This document shows positions 42,218-54,560 of a DNA stretch of 64,000 bases, one piece after another. The stretch covers positions 14,252,320 to 14,316,319 of the forward strand of contig JAGTTD010000007.1 in the NCBI GenBank assembly GCA_018398585.1. The letters run 5' to 3'. The position numbers were made by a program, and so were the translations under genes. The notes beneath the pieces were generated by a model, which did not search any database, was not told the origin of the DNA, and saw only the letters and a program-made list of their open reading frames with translations. Source of the DNA: Simmondsia chinensis. Its lineage: Eukaryota; Streptophyta; Magnoliopsida; Caryophyllales; Simmondsiaceae. Positions within the stretch are counted from its first letter, which is position 1; each line of letters begins with the position of its first letter.

Positions 42218-42651
42218 TGATGCTGCGCAAATATGAAAATTATGGAAACGGAAAGTTTAATTGCCTTCTTTAAATTTCTTTTGCTAAAACAAATAGAAAC
42301 AAAGGGGAAAAAAGTCTAACTAAATTCTTACAACTCGAGAATTAGAAAGAACACATAAAATATGGAAAATATCTAAACAATTGAATGACCTAAACCCTAG
42401 AATTCCTTTTGCTTAAATAGAGGAGAAAACTCACCTAGAATAAAAGACTTAAATGATAAATAATAGACTTAAAGATAAATACAAAAACTACAAATAATTA
42501 TCATTAATTTACTAGTTAAGTAACCTAATAGATGATATACTCCATAAACCTTGTCTCTAGCCACGTCTCCACCTGTTACTCACCAACCCTAGTACTCGCC
42601 ATCTTCTACTCAGCCTCTTCTTATCGCACCATATGTCTATGGGTTGCATCA
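42218..42651 (-). repeat. 3' LTR of E8 (left on the plus strand)
   Basis: 434 bases, TGATGCTGCG to GTTGCATCA; matches the right LTR over AAATTATGGAAACG, CTCGAGAATTAGAAAG and AACCCTAGA. On the minus strand it is preceded by the purine-rich CTCGGGGAGGA. Confidence 0.85.
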
Positions 42652-43990
42652 TCCTCCCCGAGTTGGAGAGAATTCACCTTCAAATTCACCACTGGGTCTG
42701 CAGGATCCTTGTCGCCAAAGTATGGAATGAGGTGTTTGACATTAAAAATGTCAAAAGTCCTCATACCACTGGGACCTTGTAGGCGGTATGCATTGTTATT
42801 GACCTTCATGATAATCTTCAAAGGACCATTTTGCATGCTTTTAGCTTGTTATACTTCCATGCAAGAAATTTCGCTCGTTAATATTGCCCAAACTTGATCT
42901 CCTACCTAAAGCCGAACTTCTTGACTCCGCTTGCCACTCGCCAACTTGTACTTGGCACTTGGTTCAAGGTGTTGATGCTCGAGTCTGCTCATGTATGTCC
43001 TAAAGGTTGGATATGAAGTCTTCTACCTTGCGATGAGGATAAGTAAGATCGGGAACTAGCGCCAGATCTATCGAAAATCAAGGAACAAAGCCATAGACGA
43101 CCTTAAACACTGGAAAACATGTGCTTCTGTTAACCGAGGTACTGTAGTGAACTCAGCTTGGTACAACTTCTGCTCCCATCCCCTAGTATTCTCATCAATA
43201 AGGCAACGAAGTAAATTACACAAAGAGTGATTTGTTACCTTGGTTTGTCCATCCATCTATGGGTGATGTATAGTGCTAAAGGCAAGAGACATATTTGCCA
43301 TCTTCAATAAGGTCTTCCGAATGTTATTCACAAACCTCACATCCCTATCTGAGACTATGCTGGTTGGTAACCCATGGAGCTTGTTACCTCCTAGAAATAC
43401 AACTTGACCACATGTATGGTGTCAGTGGCTTTCTTGCACCCTATGAAATGTTCCTTCTTGGAGAATCAATCCACAACAATGAATATTGAATCTATACCTC
43501 CCCTCGTCCTCGGTAAACCCAGAACAAAGTCCATACTAATATTCATCCAAGGCTGACTCGGAACTGGCAACGACATGTACAACCTTGCATTGTACACCCC
43601 GCCTTTTGATATCTGATAGATACAACAACGCTTGATTGATCTCTCCACCTTCTTTCTTAACTACGGCCAAAAGTAATTGGTGCTTACCAACTTAAGCACC
43701 TTGTCTCTTACCATGTACCCTCCATTGTGCTTCTCTTGGATAATCTTGAGATGCAAACTTGAGTCTGGTCTACATAACTGATCTTGGATGATCATGTGAT
43801 GCAAACTTGAGTCTGGTACTGAACCGGATTGAGCTTCCTGTAAAATTTTCCCGAGGGCGAGATCATCCTTGTATTGTGCCGCCAACTTATCAAAACTAAC
43901 TTCGGAAACTTTGCAATCGAACACAATGAGAGTACGCCTACTCAGTGCTTCATCCACCTTGTTCAATGCGTTGGTTTGTGTTTGATCGCA
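42652..43990 (-). pseudogene. pol: integrase of E8
   Basis: Minus-strand pieces from N to C: RDKVLKLVSTNYFWP (zinc-binding region, near 43670), CCIYQISKGG and SMDFVLGLPRTRGG with first Asp (near 43520), DGQTKVTNHSLCNLLRCLID with Lys at the usual catalytic Glu (43200-43256), EFTTVPRLTEAHVFQC, and the C-terminal NNAYRLQGP, FDIFNVKHLIPYFGD and SLQLGEDD (42621-42836). No chromodomain is evident. Several stops and frameshifts. Confidence 0.8.
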
Positions 43991-45290
43991 AAGTGAAAGA
44001 TTTGAATGTAACTCGCCCATTTTGCATGTCGGTCAGATTGCTTGTTGTGGCTGTTGATTTACTTCAATGAAAAGTTACTTGAGTACAATACGAACTCATT
44101 AATGGCTGGATAGGACTTCCAATGCCTCAACACTCTCACCATTACATAGAACTCGATGTCATAAGTTGAATAGTTTGACTTACTCCCATTAAGTTTCTCA
44201 CTGAAATACACAATAGGATAACCCTCTTGGCTAAGTACTGCACCAATGCCAATCTTGGAGGCGTCAGTGTGGAGCTCAAAAGTCTTCTAAAAATTCAGTA
44301 AGGTTAATACCAGGGTCGTGGTTAACCTCCTCTACACTTCTTCAATGGCGTTAGCTGCTACTTGAGTCTAAGTAAAGGAACTCCCCTCCATGCAATTTGT
44401 GATTAACGCCATGATTGAATTGGTGTTTGGCACAAACCTCCAATAAAAAAAACGCCAAACCATGAATGCTTCTTACCTCACCTCTCATCTTACGCTATAT
44501 CTAATCTCGAATCTCCTCTATCTTTCTTTCGTTAGACACTACGCCGTCCTTGGACACAACAAACCCAACGGAAGTCACCGGATCCTTCATGAATTCGCAC
44601 TTTTTCAAAGTGGCGAATAAGTGCTGCTCCCTCAAGGTGCTTAGTACATCCTTGAGATGCTCCAAATGCTCAACTCGATTTTGGCTATAGATCAAGATAT
44701 CATAAAAGTGGATGATAACAAATAGTCTAATGATTAGACGTAGAACCTAATTCATGGATTGCATGAATGTGCTTGGCGCATTAGACAACTCAAATGGCAT
44801 GACAAGCCTCTCGTACACCCTCGCATGTCTTGAAGGCAGTCTTTCATTCATCACCTAGCATGATGCGGATCTAATGATGCTAGATCTTCAAGTGCAACTT
44901 GCTAAATGCCTTCAAATTATCTAGCTGATCAAGTAAGTCATCCACTCTCGGAATAGGATATCGGCAATATACCATGATCATGTTGATTGCTCTGCTATCT
45001 ATGCACATCTGCCAACTACCGTCCTTTTTTTGACTTCAACAGAGCGGGAACTGTGCAAGGACTCAAACTCTCCTGGATAAAGCCTCTGGCGAGTAACTTC
45101 CCCACTTGTTGCCTCAACTCCTCATGCTCTGTAGGACCCATCCAGTAATGCGGCCTATTCGGTAAGGCACCTCCTGGCATTACGTCAATCCGGTGTTGGA
45201 TGTCCCTCAAACGCGACAATGTATCTAGTAACTCTTCCAGAAATACATTAGCGAACTTCTTCAACAGGTATTCAACTTCACTCATATCTC
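43991..45290 (-). pseudogene. pol: reverse transcriptase and RNase H of E8
   Basis: RT start at 45285-45016: [53 protein letters not shown]. The connection domain at 44695-44501 reads YSQNRVEHLEHLKDVLSTL, LKKCEF and VGFVVSKDGV. The region between holds the palm in fragments, including the catalytic area near 44700. RNase H fragments lie at 44050-44290. Open pieces are 60-90 codons long. Confidence 0.8.
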
Positions 45291-45990
45291 CCCATATTCT
45301 GCTTTACTCTTCTTCCCGAACAACACGAAAAAAATTTTATTCTTGCCATCCCCCTTGGCGAACACAACCCTACCTTGTAAGTTCAGTTCTTAGCTACTAG
45401 TACTCGTGGTGCCTCCTTCTTTTTGGGCAAAAAGATGTTTTTTGTTCCCTTAAAGAGAAAGCTATATGTGTTCTTCCATCTGTCATGTATGTGACCTCTA
45501 TCAATCTGCCGTGTATGCCCCAATAATAGGGGACATACATCCATGGTGACTACGTCAAACCATACTCCATCCCTATATTTTGACCCAGTTAAGAAATTGA
45601 CCAAAAATTATTTCTAGATCGTTGCCTGGTTTTCTTAGTTGAACCAAGATGGCTTGTAGGGTTTCGGGTGTGCTTTCATCTTCAATCCCAAATTCTGGGC
45701 AGCCTCTTCTGAAATAATGTTCTTGCAACTTCCCGAATGAACCACCAGGCGGCACACTCTTCCGCCAATGGTATAGGTTGTCTGTAAGATATTATTTGCA
45801 GCCAACCGTATCCCTCTGCTTCTTTAGGCACGAAGTAGACTCACCTAACCATAAGTAGGTGGCCCTCATCACCTGCAATGGCGTCCTCCTCCACTAGAGC
45901 AACTCATCTTCCACTCCCTCCTCAATCACCACACCATCTTTAATGTGGAACCCCTCGATGAACAAACCCTTGCCTGGTCTATCATTCTTC
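45291..45990 (-). pseudogene. protease-linker region of E8
   Basis: Minus-strand frame pieces (for example WFDVVTMDVCPLLLGHTRQI near 45530) match the end of the plant Ty3/gypsy protease, where VCPLLLGRPWQ is usual. The rest is too decayed to assign. Confidence 0.55.
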
Positions 45991-46990
45991 TAACACTCAG
46001 TAGCACGGTGTCTTGTCTCTCCACATTTGAAACAATGGGTTCTTGAGCTTCCCGCCTAGTCCTGATTAACCAGTTTACTAGTTTTAGTGACTACAGGTTT
46101 CATTGGAAAGCCTGGGTTAGAGGGTACTCGTGTTTGGTCATGCCCACTATTTTGGGTGCCCCAAGTTCCACCAACCTGAGGTCCCCACTATTGCTTCTTG
46201 ACGTTCATAGCCCTCTAACTTGCTTTCAAGACTGAAAAGATGTCGAACATGTTCAACACGTTCAACACGTTCTGTATTGATTCCTTTAACCCACCAACAT
46301 ATATATCCTCCAATTGGTCTTCTGATTCCACTAAGTCATTCTTGGCGACTAAAGGGTAGAATTCCGCCCAGTACTCCTCCATGGTCCGAGAACCCTGATG
46401 CGAACTTTGCAGACGTTGATACATCACCATAGCATGATTGTGGTGCAAGCCACATCTCTATCTTTTTCTTACCCTACCTAAACCGGGAATGTTTCTGCTA
46501 CAACCAAGCGGCGGCCCTACCTCAATCGGGTAGCAACGAATGGCGCCTGTTTATGCTCCGGAACCCTCTTGAACATGAGCACTTCCTCCACCATAGCAAA
46601 TCAAACCCCTAACTCTTCTAGGCGTCCTCAACCATTAAAATCTGGAATTTTGATCCGAAGCCGAGATTCCCACCTTTGATCATCAGCATAAGTGGTTCCT
46701 CCGGCAGTTGGATGATTTCTGCTCATGCGCCAATCTTGAACTACAACTTTAGAGAAAGGGTTAGGTAAGCTCTCATTCATGTCTTCCTCGGCACCCCCTA
46801 TCGGCGAGTTTTAAGGCTAAGCTACAGGTGCTTGATCGAGATTTGCTCCTAATAGAATCAAGCACAGCTCAATTCCTCGGAATTTCTCCTCAAATCCTTA
46901 ATTCTCCTATTGTACTAATTTTAAAAATTACGTTCCTATAAATCTCCAACCACGTCATACCTCTATCGCCCGTGAGCCATATCGGAAATC
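45991..46990 (-). pseudogene. gag: gag of E8
   Basis: Minus-strand pieces: YQRLQSSHQGSRTMEEYWAE and EFYPLVAKNDL, then SIQNVLNVLNMFDIFSVLKA (46448-46215), of the Gag core, then a zinc knuckle CFKCGETRHRATEC at about 46035 (CX2CX4HX4C complete). The short duplication in VLNVLNMF reflects a 9-base repeat (TTCAACACG) at 46252-46270. The N-terminal region toward 46990 is broken. Confidence 0.75.
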
Positions 46991-46998
46991 GTTCTTAG

Positions 46999-47010
46999 CT
47001 TTGATACCAA
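46999..47010 (-). other. Primer-binding site of E8
   Basis: The complement reads TTGGTATCAAAGC, one base from the initiator-Met type site, next to the LTR. Confidence 0.75.
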
Positions 47011-47011
47011 C

Positions 47012-47428
47012 TCATGCAGTGCGACTACGAAAATTATAGAAACGATAGGTTCAAAGGCCTTCCTTTAAATTTCCATTTTGAAAACAAGTAGAAACAAGGG
47101 GAAAAGAGTCTAACTAAATCCTCACAACTCGAGAATTAGAAAGAAAACATAAAATATGAAAAATATCTAATCAATTAAATGACCGAAACCCTAGATTTCA
47201 TCTTGCTTAAGTAGAGGAGAAAATTCACCCATAATAAAAGACTGAAAATATAAATAAAGACATAAAGATAAATACAACAATTACTAATAATTATATATTA
47301 ATATAATAACTAAGTAACCTAATGGATGACAAACTCCACAAGCCTTGTCTCAAGCTGCATCTCCACCCATCACTTACCAATGGTACTTGCCATCGTCCTA
47401 TGGCACCATCTGTGTATTGGCTGCATCA
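47012..47428 (-). repeat. 5' LTR of E8 (right on the plus strand)
   Basis: 417 bases. Its inner end reads TCATGCAG where the other copy has TGATGCTG, so the terminal dinucleotide has mutated. Confidence 0.82.
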
Positions 47429-48072
47429 CTTATTATGTGAAAAGTCCAAAAGTGGGATAGAAAGGGGAAAAAAATTATATGAAAAAAAAAAAAAGAAAAA
47501 AGAGAAGAAAAAAAAGGAAACAAACGAAAAAGAAGAAATTAGAAATTTATGTGCATTCATGGTTAAGTTCTTTCTTCATTTGTATAGTTTTGTGATTATA
47601 GGTTGTAAAGTGGCTTGCTACATACCACTTAGTGCCTCAATTCTATTGCAAGGTTGTAAAGTGGTCACTTATATTCCACTTGGAACTCTTTTTGTTTCAC
47701 TTTATGTAAGTGCAAGTGTTTAGGTGATTCAATAATATAGGTACACAAAACTTAAGTATATCTGGTTGGACGCAAGAATTTGAGATTCCATGACATGAGT
47801 TTCAATACACTTACGCTTGTCTGCTTAAAATGCTTGAGTAGTATCCATTAGTCGATGCATTGTTAATAAAATTCCATGATGAGTTTTGGGATTGGACCAT
47901 TTGAACTCATGCAATTGGAGAAAGCTCAAGATGATTGAATCTTATCTTGAATTGTAATATACGTGCTAATCTTGGCAGACTTCATGAAGATTGGGGTAGT
48001 TGGGTACTGAGTCTTAGTGTCTCTTCCTTGCTTTGCTCGAAGACTAGCAAAGATTTGGTGTGGGGGTGTTAA
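47429..48072 (+). other. 3' untranslated region of E2, part 2, with polypurine tract
   Basis: No gene. Resumes E2 (GTGAAAAGTCCAAAAGTGGG) and carries an A/G-rich tract at 47455-47535 that is also present in E9 (55241-55390). The region GATTCAATRATRTAGGTA and CTAGCAAAGATTTGGTGT-GGGG matches E9 up to the LTR. The polypurine tract is GGTGTGGGGGTGTTAA at 48057-48072. Confidence 0.65.
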
Positions 48073-49416
48073 TGTGTCTCATATTTTTGCATCTTTTCAT
48101 GGTTATTTTAGAACTTTTACGTACGTTCGATCATCGTTTTATTCACACATTGGCCATTTTTATGCTATATAGGTTCGAAGGTTAAAGTTTCTTAAATGTT
48201 CAAACTTTGGTGCAAACGAGAAAATATTGGATGTGTGGGCACTTGAATCAGGTCAACTGGGATTTGGCGAAAGAATGTATGAGCCCGAAGCCAAGTTGCA
48301 GCCCATCATCCATGCATCTAGCCTACACGTAGCAATAGGCTCATACACTGGCACCACCCAAGCCAGCAGCAGTGCTAGCTTCCGGCCCCCCTCCTCCTAT
48401 GTTCGTCCCAGCTTGTCCAAGCCTTCAGCCTCTGCCAGCGTCCAGCCACCTAGCCCATTTGCCTATCCGACCCAGCTCCACCTTCTCAGCATTGTAGGGT
48501 TTGGGTAGGCAACAGTGAACATCAATTAAAAGGGGAGAAGGACATTGCAGAACATCTTCATTCATCCCTCCATCATACATCATTTATCCTTCTCCATCTC
48601 CCTCTCCTCCATGTTTCCCTTTTTCCCAAATTAGAATGTGATCAAGATTGGCATGAAGATCGGCATGGGATTGTCCGTCTCCTCTTTTATTGGTTCATCC
48701 TTGATGGATAGCTAACTTGCACTGTAAGGTTATATGAAGTCTCAGACCTTTTAACATTGTATTACTTTTATTTTGGGACAACTTGATTATGTTACATGAA
48801 TTGCTTGGTTGTGAGAAACACCTTAAAGTATTATGATTTATCGATTATTCAAAGAAGATGACTATTGAATTAGTAACCTTTAATCATTAATTTAGATATA
48901 TGCGATATAATTCTTTGAGCTTATAGCCTAAGGATTTATTGATCAAACAATTGTTTTCATGGGATTGTTCAGTAGAGACTACTTTCCTTATTCTTTAGTT
49001 AAATAGGGTCAATATGTGACAATTAACAATATGTTAACTAGAGCCTCTTTTCCCTATCCTTTAGTTAGATGGGGCCAGTACTTGATAATTAACAATATTA
49101 TCTTACTAATCTAAAGCCTGTAGCCTAAACCACTACCCGCGTAACAATCAATAAGCCCAATTTAAGAGTTAATACAAGAGTAATTGGCTAATGATGGAAT
49201 CAAAACCCGAAGTTCCAATTCCATATCCTCTTCTATTTAGAAGTCAATTTCCTTATATTATTTGTCATTTCCTTATTAGTATTCACACAAACCCTTTGCT
49301 TTTCCTGAGTTAACATAAGCCATGAAATAGACTCACATACTCTTAGTTCTAGTGGTTTGACACCTTCTTGCATTAGACTTCAATTAAGATGTGTTTTGTC
49401 ATAGAAAAACGCATCT
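48073..49416 (+). repeat. 3' LTR of E2
   Basis: About 1340 bases, from TGTGTCTCATATTT (E9: TGATACGTCTCATATTT) to AACGCATCT. Similar to both E9 LTRs. It includes duplicated blocks (GGTCAATATGTGAC / GGCCAGTACTTGATAATTAACAATAT near 49008 and 49073). Exact ends are uncertain by a few bases. Confidence 0.78.
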
Positions 49417-49467
49417 AGCATAAAGCATGTCTTATAGTTAGTTAGTTCATCCATCATGGCTTGCTTC
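49417..49467 (+). other. Spacer between E2 and E9
   Basis: About 50 bases, no feature recognised. It should be flanking DNA of both elements; I could not match it to the sequence on the right of E9. Confidence 0.4.
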
Positions 49468-50570
49468 TTCACGCGTTTCATATTTACGCACCTTTTATTT
49501 GCTATTTTAGCTAATTTACACCTATTTAATTACCATTATATCCTAACTTTGGCAAATTTTATGTTTTATTGGTTTGAAGATTAATGTTTCTTCAATTGTC
49601 AAATTTTGGTGCAAACAAGACAAATTCGATTCGTGGGCCATTTAATGAAGTCAATCAAAGATCAGGACAAAATCATATGAACCAAAACCACCCCATGTCT
49701 AGACTCGTGACCTATCATAGGCCAACCCACACAAGCTCACCTGACACCCACAGCAACAGTCAACCTCAGCTCTCGTCACAGCCCATGCACTGGCACACCT
49801 CTTGCACCTGCTTAGGCCTAACCTGAGTAACAGCAGCTCATGCAATAATCCTGCTTAGCCCATGCCTTAGCTTAAGTCCACCAGTCCTAGCACGTCTAGG
49901 TTTTTCTCATAGATTTAAAGAAAAAAGGAAAGCATGGCGGGGACGACGTTCATTCTCTATGTTGGACGTTCCTTATTTTTTACTCCACCGTTTGATTTCT
50001 CAATTCTCTCTCTCTCTCTCTCTCGATCGCTTTTACTTTTCTTTCTCAATAATTTGGAATGAGAGCAACTTAGCATGAAGATCAACATGGCTTTGTTCAT
50101 CTTCTCCCTCACTGGTTCATCCTTGATAAAGATCTAACTTGCTCTCTAGGGTTAGATGAAGTCTTAGCCTTTTTATTCTTTAATTATTTTTAGTTTTTCG
50201 TAGTGTGCGATACTAACAACATTACTTTAGTAGTTGAAGCCAAAGCCTAAACCACTACTCATGTGTCAATCAATAATCCTAATTTAAGAGTTAACGCGAG
50301 AATAATTTGCTAATCATGTATTCAAAACATTAGGTTCCAATTTCATATTCTTTGCCCATTTAAAAGTAGAATTCCTTAGTTTAGTTGTTGTTTTCTTAGA
50401 AAGTTAACACAAAAACTCTAAATTTTATGTAAATCAATTTAGGTCATAAAATAAATTCACGTACTCTTTGTCCCTATGGTTCGACACCCTCTCACCCTAG
50501 ACTTCAATTTAGATGTGTTTAGTGGACAGAGTTTTATATTAAATTTTAATAGACATAGAAAAACATATCA
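49468..50570 (+). repeat. 5' LTR of E9
   Basis: About 1100 bases; shorter than the 3' LTR by roughly 220 because a block around 50205 (present at 56540-56870) is missing. It contains a CT microsatellite at 50005-50024 and ends AACATATCA. Confidence 0.82.
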
Positions 50571-50576
50571 GGACTT

Positions 50577-50594
50577 TGGCACCATTCCCCGGGA
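50577..50594 (+). other. tRNA-Asp primer-binding site of E9
   Basis: TGGCACCATTCCCCGGGA, four differences from the tRNA-Asp complement, six bases after the LTR. The T-rich 286 bases up to the ATG at 50881 hold no gene. Confidence 0.75.
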
Positions 50595-50880
50595 CTAGGC
50601 ATTGTTTGTGTTTTAATTTGTGATTTTCTTTCATTTTTAATTTTTGTTTTCTTTAATTTCTAGCCAATTAAGTTTTATTTTAACCTAGGATTTGATGTTA
50701 GGATTTTGGCTTTAATTCAATTTATATTTTTTGTCATGAGTTTCATTGATTCTTAGCTTAGGACTTAGGATCTAATCTAGGATTGCTATTTTCATAATTT
50801 TGTTTAGGGCTTGATTCTTACTTGTGTGTTTTTCTTAGTGTTTTAGTTTTTCGAGTTTTAGAATTTTTAAGTATTTTACA

Positions 50881-52350
50881 ATGGATGAACCACAATCACG
50901 TGCACTTATGGAGTGTTGTACTCCAACCATACGCCTCACCTTCGTGTATTAGGTTGCCTCTTATAGCCCATTAGTTTGAGCTTAAGCCGCATACCATACA
51001 AATGCTTCCTTCATGGAATGGCTTAAGCAATGAAAACCTGTACACACATTTGGACAATTTTATGGAGGTTTGCTCTACCTTGAGGATTCATTATGTTAGT
51101 GATGATGCCATCCTACTTTGCCTTTTTTCTTTCTCTTTGAAGGATAAGGCCAACTATCAATTAGGCACCTTACCTAGTGGGATGATTAGTGCTTGGAGTC
51201 AAATGCAACTGGAAAATCTTAAGAAATTCTATCCATTAGTAAGACTAACACTGCTTGGAGAGCCATCAACACCTTTGCCCAACTTTCTAGTGAAGAGTTT
51301 CGTAAGAGTCGGGATAGGTTTAGGGAACTTTTGGGAGCACGTGAACACCATGCTATCCCTAAATGGCAACTTATCCAAAATTTCTATTATGGGTTGAATG
51401 AAAAGAGTCGACAAATTGTTGATGCTTCTTATGGTGGTCAATTCCTTAGGAAGAATGAGGATGAGGTGTGGAAACTTTTTGAATATTTGAATGAGAGCGT
51501 ACAATAGAAAGCTGCACATGCACGTATAAATGTTGCGAGGTTGAATCAAGGAGGAATGCGTGAAAGTGCTCACACTTTCATCTTAGATAAGAAAATAGAT
51601 TCTCTTGCATCTTGTGTAGAGTAACTTACTTCCTTGTTTAAGATGTCATTGACTCCCTCCACCTTGCCTAATATGTGTAATGTTCCAAACATGCATGGTG
51701 CTTGTTCTACATGTTCTAATATTTCTCATTCTATATTTGATTGCCCCTCCGCTTTACCGTTTGTTGAGTGGTCATGGGAATAGGTTAATGCAGCTTAAGG
51801 ATCTTCAAGGAACAATACGTACTAGAATACATGCAATCCGGGCCAGAGAAACCATTCGAACTTCTCCTGGAGACATGGAGGCGAAGGGCAATTCATGCCA
51901 CAACAACAGAATCCACGTCCTCATCAATATGGTATGCCACGACCTCTCAGTTTTCAATCGCAAGGGTATGCTTCTAAGCATTCTCAACCTTCTAATTTGA
52001 GCTCTAATTCAAATTTTGAAGAGAAGGTCTTGACTACACTGAAGGGCTTAGAAGCTAATTTCCAACTCCTCCACTCCCGTACACAATCGATCTCAAAGTT
52101 AGAATTCCAAATAGGTCAGCAAGTTAATGCTTTGAGTAGGAGAGACGAGGGAAGACTCCCCAGCCAGGCCTTAGATAACCCTAGGAATCATGTGAAGCAA
52201 CACAACTATCCTCCCCATCAAGGGAAAGAAAAGTCCATTGTAGTGTCGAGAAGTGGGAAGAAAGTTTACAATGGGGTGAGTGCTGAGAGTGAAGCACCCA
52301 TGAGTAGTGAGAGAGAAGAGGAGCAAGGAAAGAGAGAAGGGGACCGATGA
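50881..52350 (+). pseudogene. gag: gag of E9
   Basis: ATG 50881 (MDEPQSRALME) aligned to the E2 start. Core pieces: SWNGLSNENLYTHLDNFMEV, DDAILLCLFSFSLKDKA, QLGTLPSGMISAWSQMQ (51002-51300), QIVDAS.GG near 51415, and the zinc knuckle CSTCSNISHSIFDC (CX2CX4HX4C complete) at about 51700. The tail SISKLEFQIGQQVNALSRRD and RLPSQ runs to 52350. Multiple frameshifts and stops. Confidence 0.8.
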
Positions 52351-53400
52351 GGTCATGCACCCTTCTCCTATTCCTAAAGCCTCTGATCTTCTTTCCACCA
52401 ATGAACCATGAGTGCCTTTTCCCCAGGCTTTAGTTGCACCACGTACAAATGGAAATGAAAAAAAGGGAAGACATTTTGAAGACTTTTAGGCAAGTAAATA
52501 TAAATGTTCCCCTTCTTAAACCGATCAAACAAATCCCGGCCTATATTGAGTTCATTAAGGGCCTATTGAGAGGCAATCTCAAGCACATCTGCCCACGGAA
52601 GTGTTTTCGGCCAAGCAAAATGCTCCATTTTTAATTGTGACACTTCGATTAAGTACAAAGACCCTTGTGTCCCCACCATCTCTTGTTCACTTGGAGACTA
52701 CCCTATTGATAGGGCTTTCTTGAATTAGGAGGAAGTGTTAACATTATTCCTTACTCGGTTTATGAGAAGGTAGGCCTAGGAGATTTGTAACCCACCTCGA
52801 TGACCTTACAACTAGCGGATAGATCTACTAGGGTTCCCCGTATTGAATGAACCAACATGCTAGTGAAGGTAGATAAAGCCGTATTGATATGGAACCTTCT
52901 AGTCATTCAAAAAACCATGTCCCTATCATTCTAGGATGGCCTTTCCTAGCAACGGCCAACACTACCATCAATTGTAGATCTAGGGTAATGGATGTTAAGT
53001 TTCCAAACATGACTATTAGGTTGAACATTTTTAAGGCTTCTTTGTTACCTATTAGTAAGGATGAGTCAGAGTGTTTCTTTGAGGATGCTATCGATAATTT
53101 GATTGACCAAACACTCCCTTCTATCCTAGTTAATGATTCCCTTGAGAAAGAGCTTACATATGACTGTTTTGATGATTTTGAGGTTGAGAACAACATTAGG
53201 GAGATGAATGAATTGCTTGAGTTGTATGCTCCCTTAGAGATTTTTCATTGGTTGTCAAAAGTGAAACCCTTATCAAAGGATTCTGGTTCCCCCGCTTTGC
53301 CTTCCATAGTTTCACCACCCAAACTTGAACTTAAGTCCTTGCCATTTACTCTTAAGTGTGCTTTCTTAGAACCCGATGAGACTTTACTTGTGATTATCTC
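52351..53400 (+). pseudogene. pro: protease region of E9
   Basis: Pieces ILKTFRQVNINVPLLKPIKQ (52470), YKDPCVPTISCSLGDYPIDR (52660), a frameshift near the active-site DLG region (52715-52740), then LQLADRSTRV, and 222 open codons from 52889: VPIILGWPFLATANTTINCR, IRLNIFKASLLP and a long linker to RT ending GWSMADLKGIDPSLCMHRIF. The open stretch is the longest in E9. Confidence 0.8.
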
Positions 53401-54560
53401 TTCTCAATTGTCTAGGGAACAAGAAGATGCATTGATGGTAGTTCTTAGTGATCCCAAGAGTGCCATTGGGTGGTCTATGGCTGATTTGAAGGGTATAGAT
53501 CCTTCCCTTTGCATGCATAGGATTTTTCTTGATCAGAATGCTAGACCCTCTAGATAGATGCATAGGAGGCTGAACCCTAACTTGAAGGAAGTGGTAAGAA
53601 AGAGATTGCAAAATTGGTTGATGCAGATATCATGTATCCAATTTCTGATAGTAGGTGGGTTAGCCCTATTTAGATAATCCCAAAAAAGTTGGGCATTACA
53701 GTGGTTAGAAGTAATGATAGAGAGTTAGTTCATACTAGAGAAACCACGTGATGGGGAGTTTGCATTGACTATAGGAAGGCTAACTCTGCCACTAGGAAGG
53801 ACCATTTTCCTCTACCATTCATTGATAAGATTGTAAAGAGGTTAGCTGGTCAGAGCTTTTACTGTTTTCTTGATGGAAATTCATGATATAACCAGGTAGT
53901 GGTCTACCAGAGGATCAGGAGAAAATGACCTTTACGTGCCCCTTTGGCACATTTGACTATCATACGATTCCATTGGTTTATGTAATGCACTAGCTACATT
54001 TAAGAGATGCATGATGTCTATCTTTTCTAACATCATAGACAAATTTCTTGAGGTTTTTATGGATGATTTCTCTATTTTTGAACCTTCGTTCAATGAATGC
54101 TTACAAACTTTGACGCTCTTGTTGAAAAGATGTGAAGAAACCAATCTTGTTTTGAGTTGGGAGAAGGGTCACATTATGGTTTAAGAGGAAATGGCATTGG
54201 GTCACAGGGTGTCTAAGAAGGGGATTGAGGTGTATAAGGCCAAGGTAGATTTGATTGCTAACTTACCCCCTCCCTTAATTGTGAAGCAAGTTTGATCCTT
54301 TCTAGGTCATGCGGGTTCTATCGAAGATTCTTCGAGGACCGTGGGATGTTAGCCAGACCATTGACTAGTTTGCTAGCTAAGGACATATCAGTTCAGTTTG
54401 ATGAGTCTTGCTTGGAAACTTTTTAAAAGTTTCGCTTCATTCTCGTTGCTGTCCCCATTATATAGCCACTCGACTACTCTCTCCCTTTTGAAATCATGTC
54501 CAATGCTTCAGATTTTGTTGTAGGTGATGTCTTCGATGAGCTTATTGAAGTGGTTTCTTT
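53401..54560 (+). pseudogene. pol: reverse transcriptase of E9, lacking RNase H and integrase
   Basis: From 53560 the frame pieces read RRLNPNLKEVVRK, MYPISDSRWVSPI, VCIDYRKANSATRKDHFPLP, FYCFLDGNS (first Asp), a broken finger-palm, VFMDDFSIF at about 54060, GFYRRFFEDRG and FEIMSNASDFVVGDVF at 54500-54530. Here the sequence leaves the RNase H and continues as FDELIEVVSLVD, which is 3'-end sequence of the family. The catalytic residues of RT are still legible, while downstream enzymes are gone. Confidence 0.82.

Larger units (their letters stand above)
42218..47428 (-). mobile_element. E8: decayed chromovirus-type Ty3/gypsy element in the E2 3' UTR
   Basis: LTRs 42218-42651 and 47012-47428 on a minus-strand element with primer site at 46999-47010. 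Flanks are CTTGT and CTTAT, a 5-base duplication with one change. Gag, RT, RNase H and integrase pieces lie in the expected minus-strand order. Integrase words (SMDFVLGLPRTRGG, DGQTKVTNHSL) are of plant chromovirus type, perhaps CRM-like. All frames are heavily broken. Confidence 0.85.
577..49416 (+). mobile_element. E2: old Athila-like Ty3/gypsy element, split by E3, E7 and E8
   Basis: Seen: E2 sequence occupies 577-4693, 36463-37536, 40868-42217 and 47429-49416. Rejoined in order it gives 5' LTR end, decayed tRNA-Asp primer site, Gag, protease, reverse transcriptase, RNase H, integrase, long 3' untranslated region, polypurine tract and 3' LTR. The protein and noncoding parts match E9 throughout. 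Known: Athila-lineage elements use tRNA-Asp primers and have the order Gag-PR-RT-RH-IN. All coding parts are broken, and it hosts every insertion up to 49416, so it is among the oldest elements here. Confidence 0.85.

Noticed and set aside
42532..42897. Plus-strand frame of 121 codons
   Set aside because: It is antisense to the E8 integrase C-terminus, and the minus strand has the recognisable protein.
48227..48508. 93-codon Ser/Pro-rich frame
   Set aside because: It lies inside the E2 3' LTR and is not kept in the related E9 LTRs.
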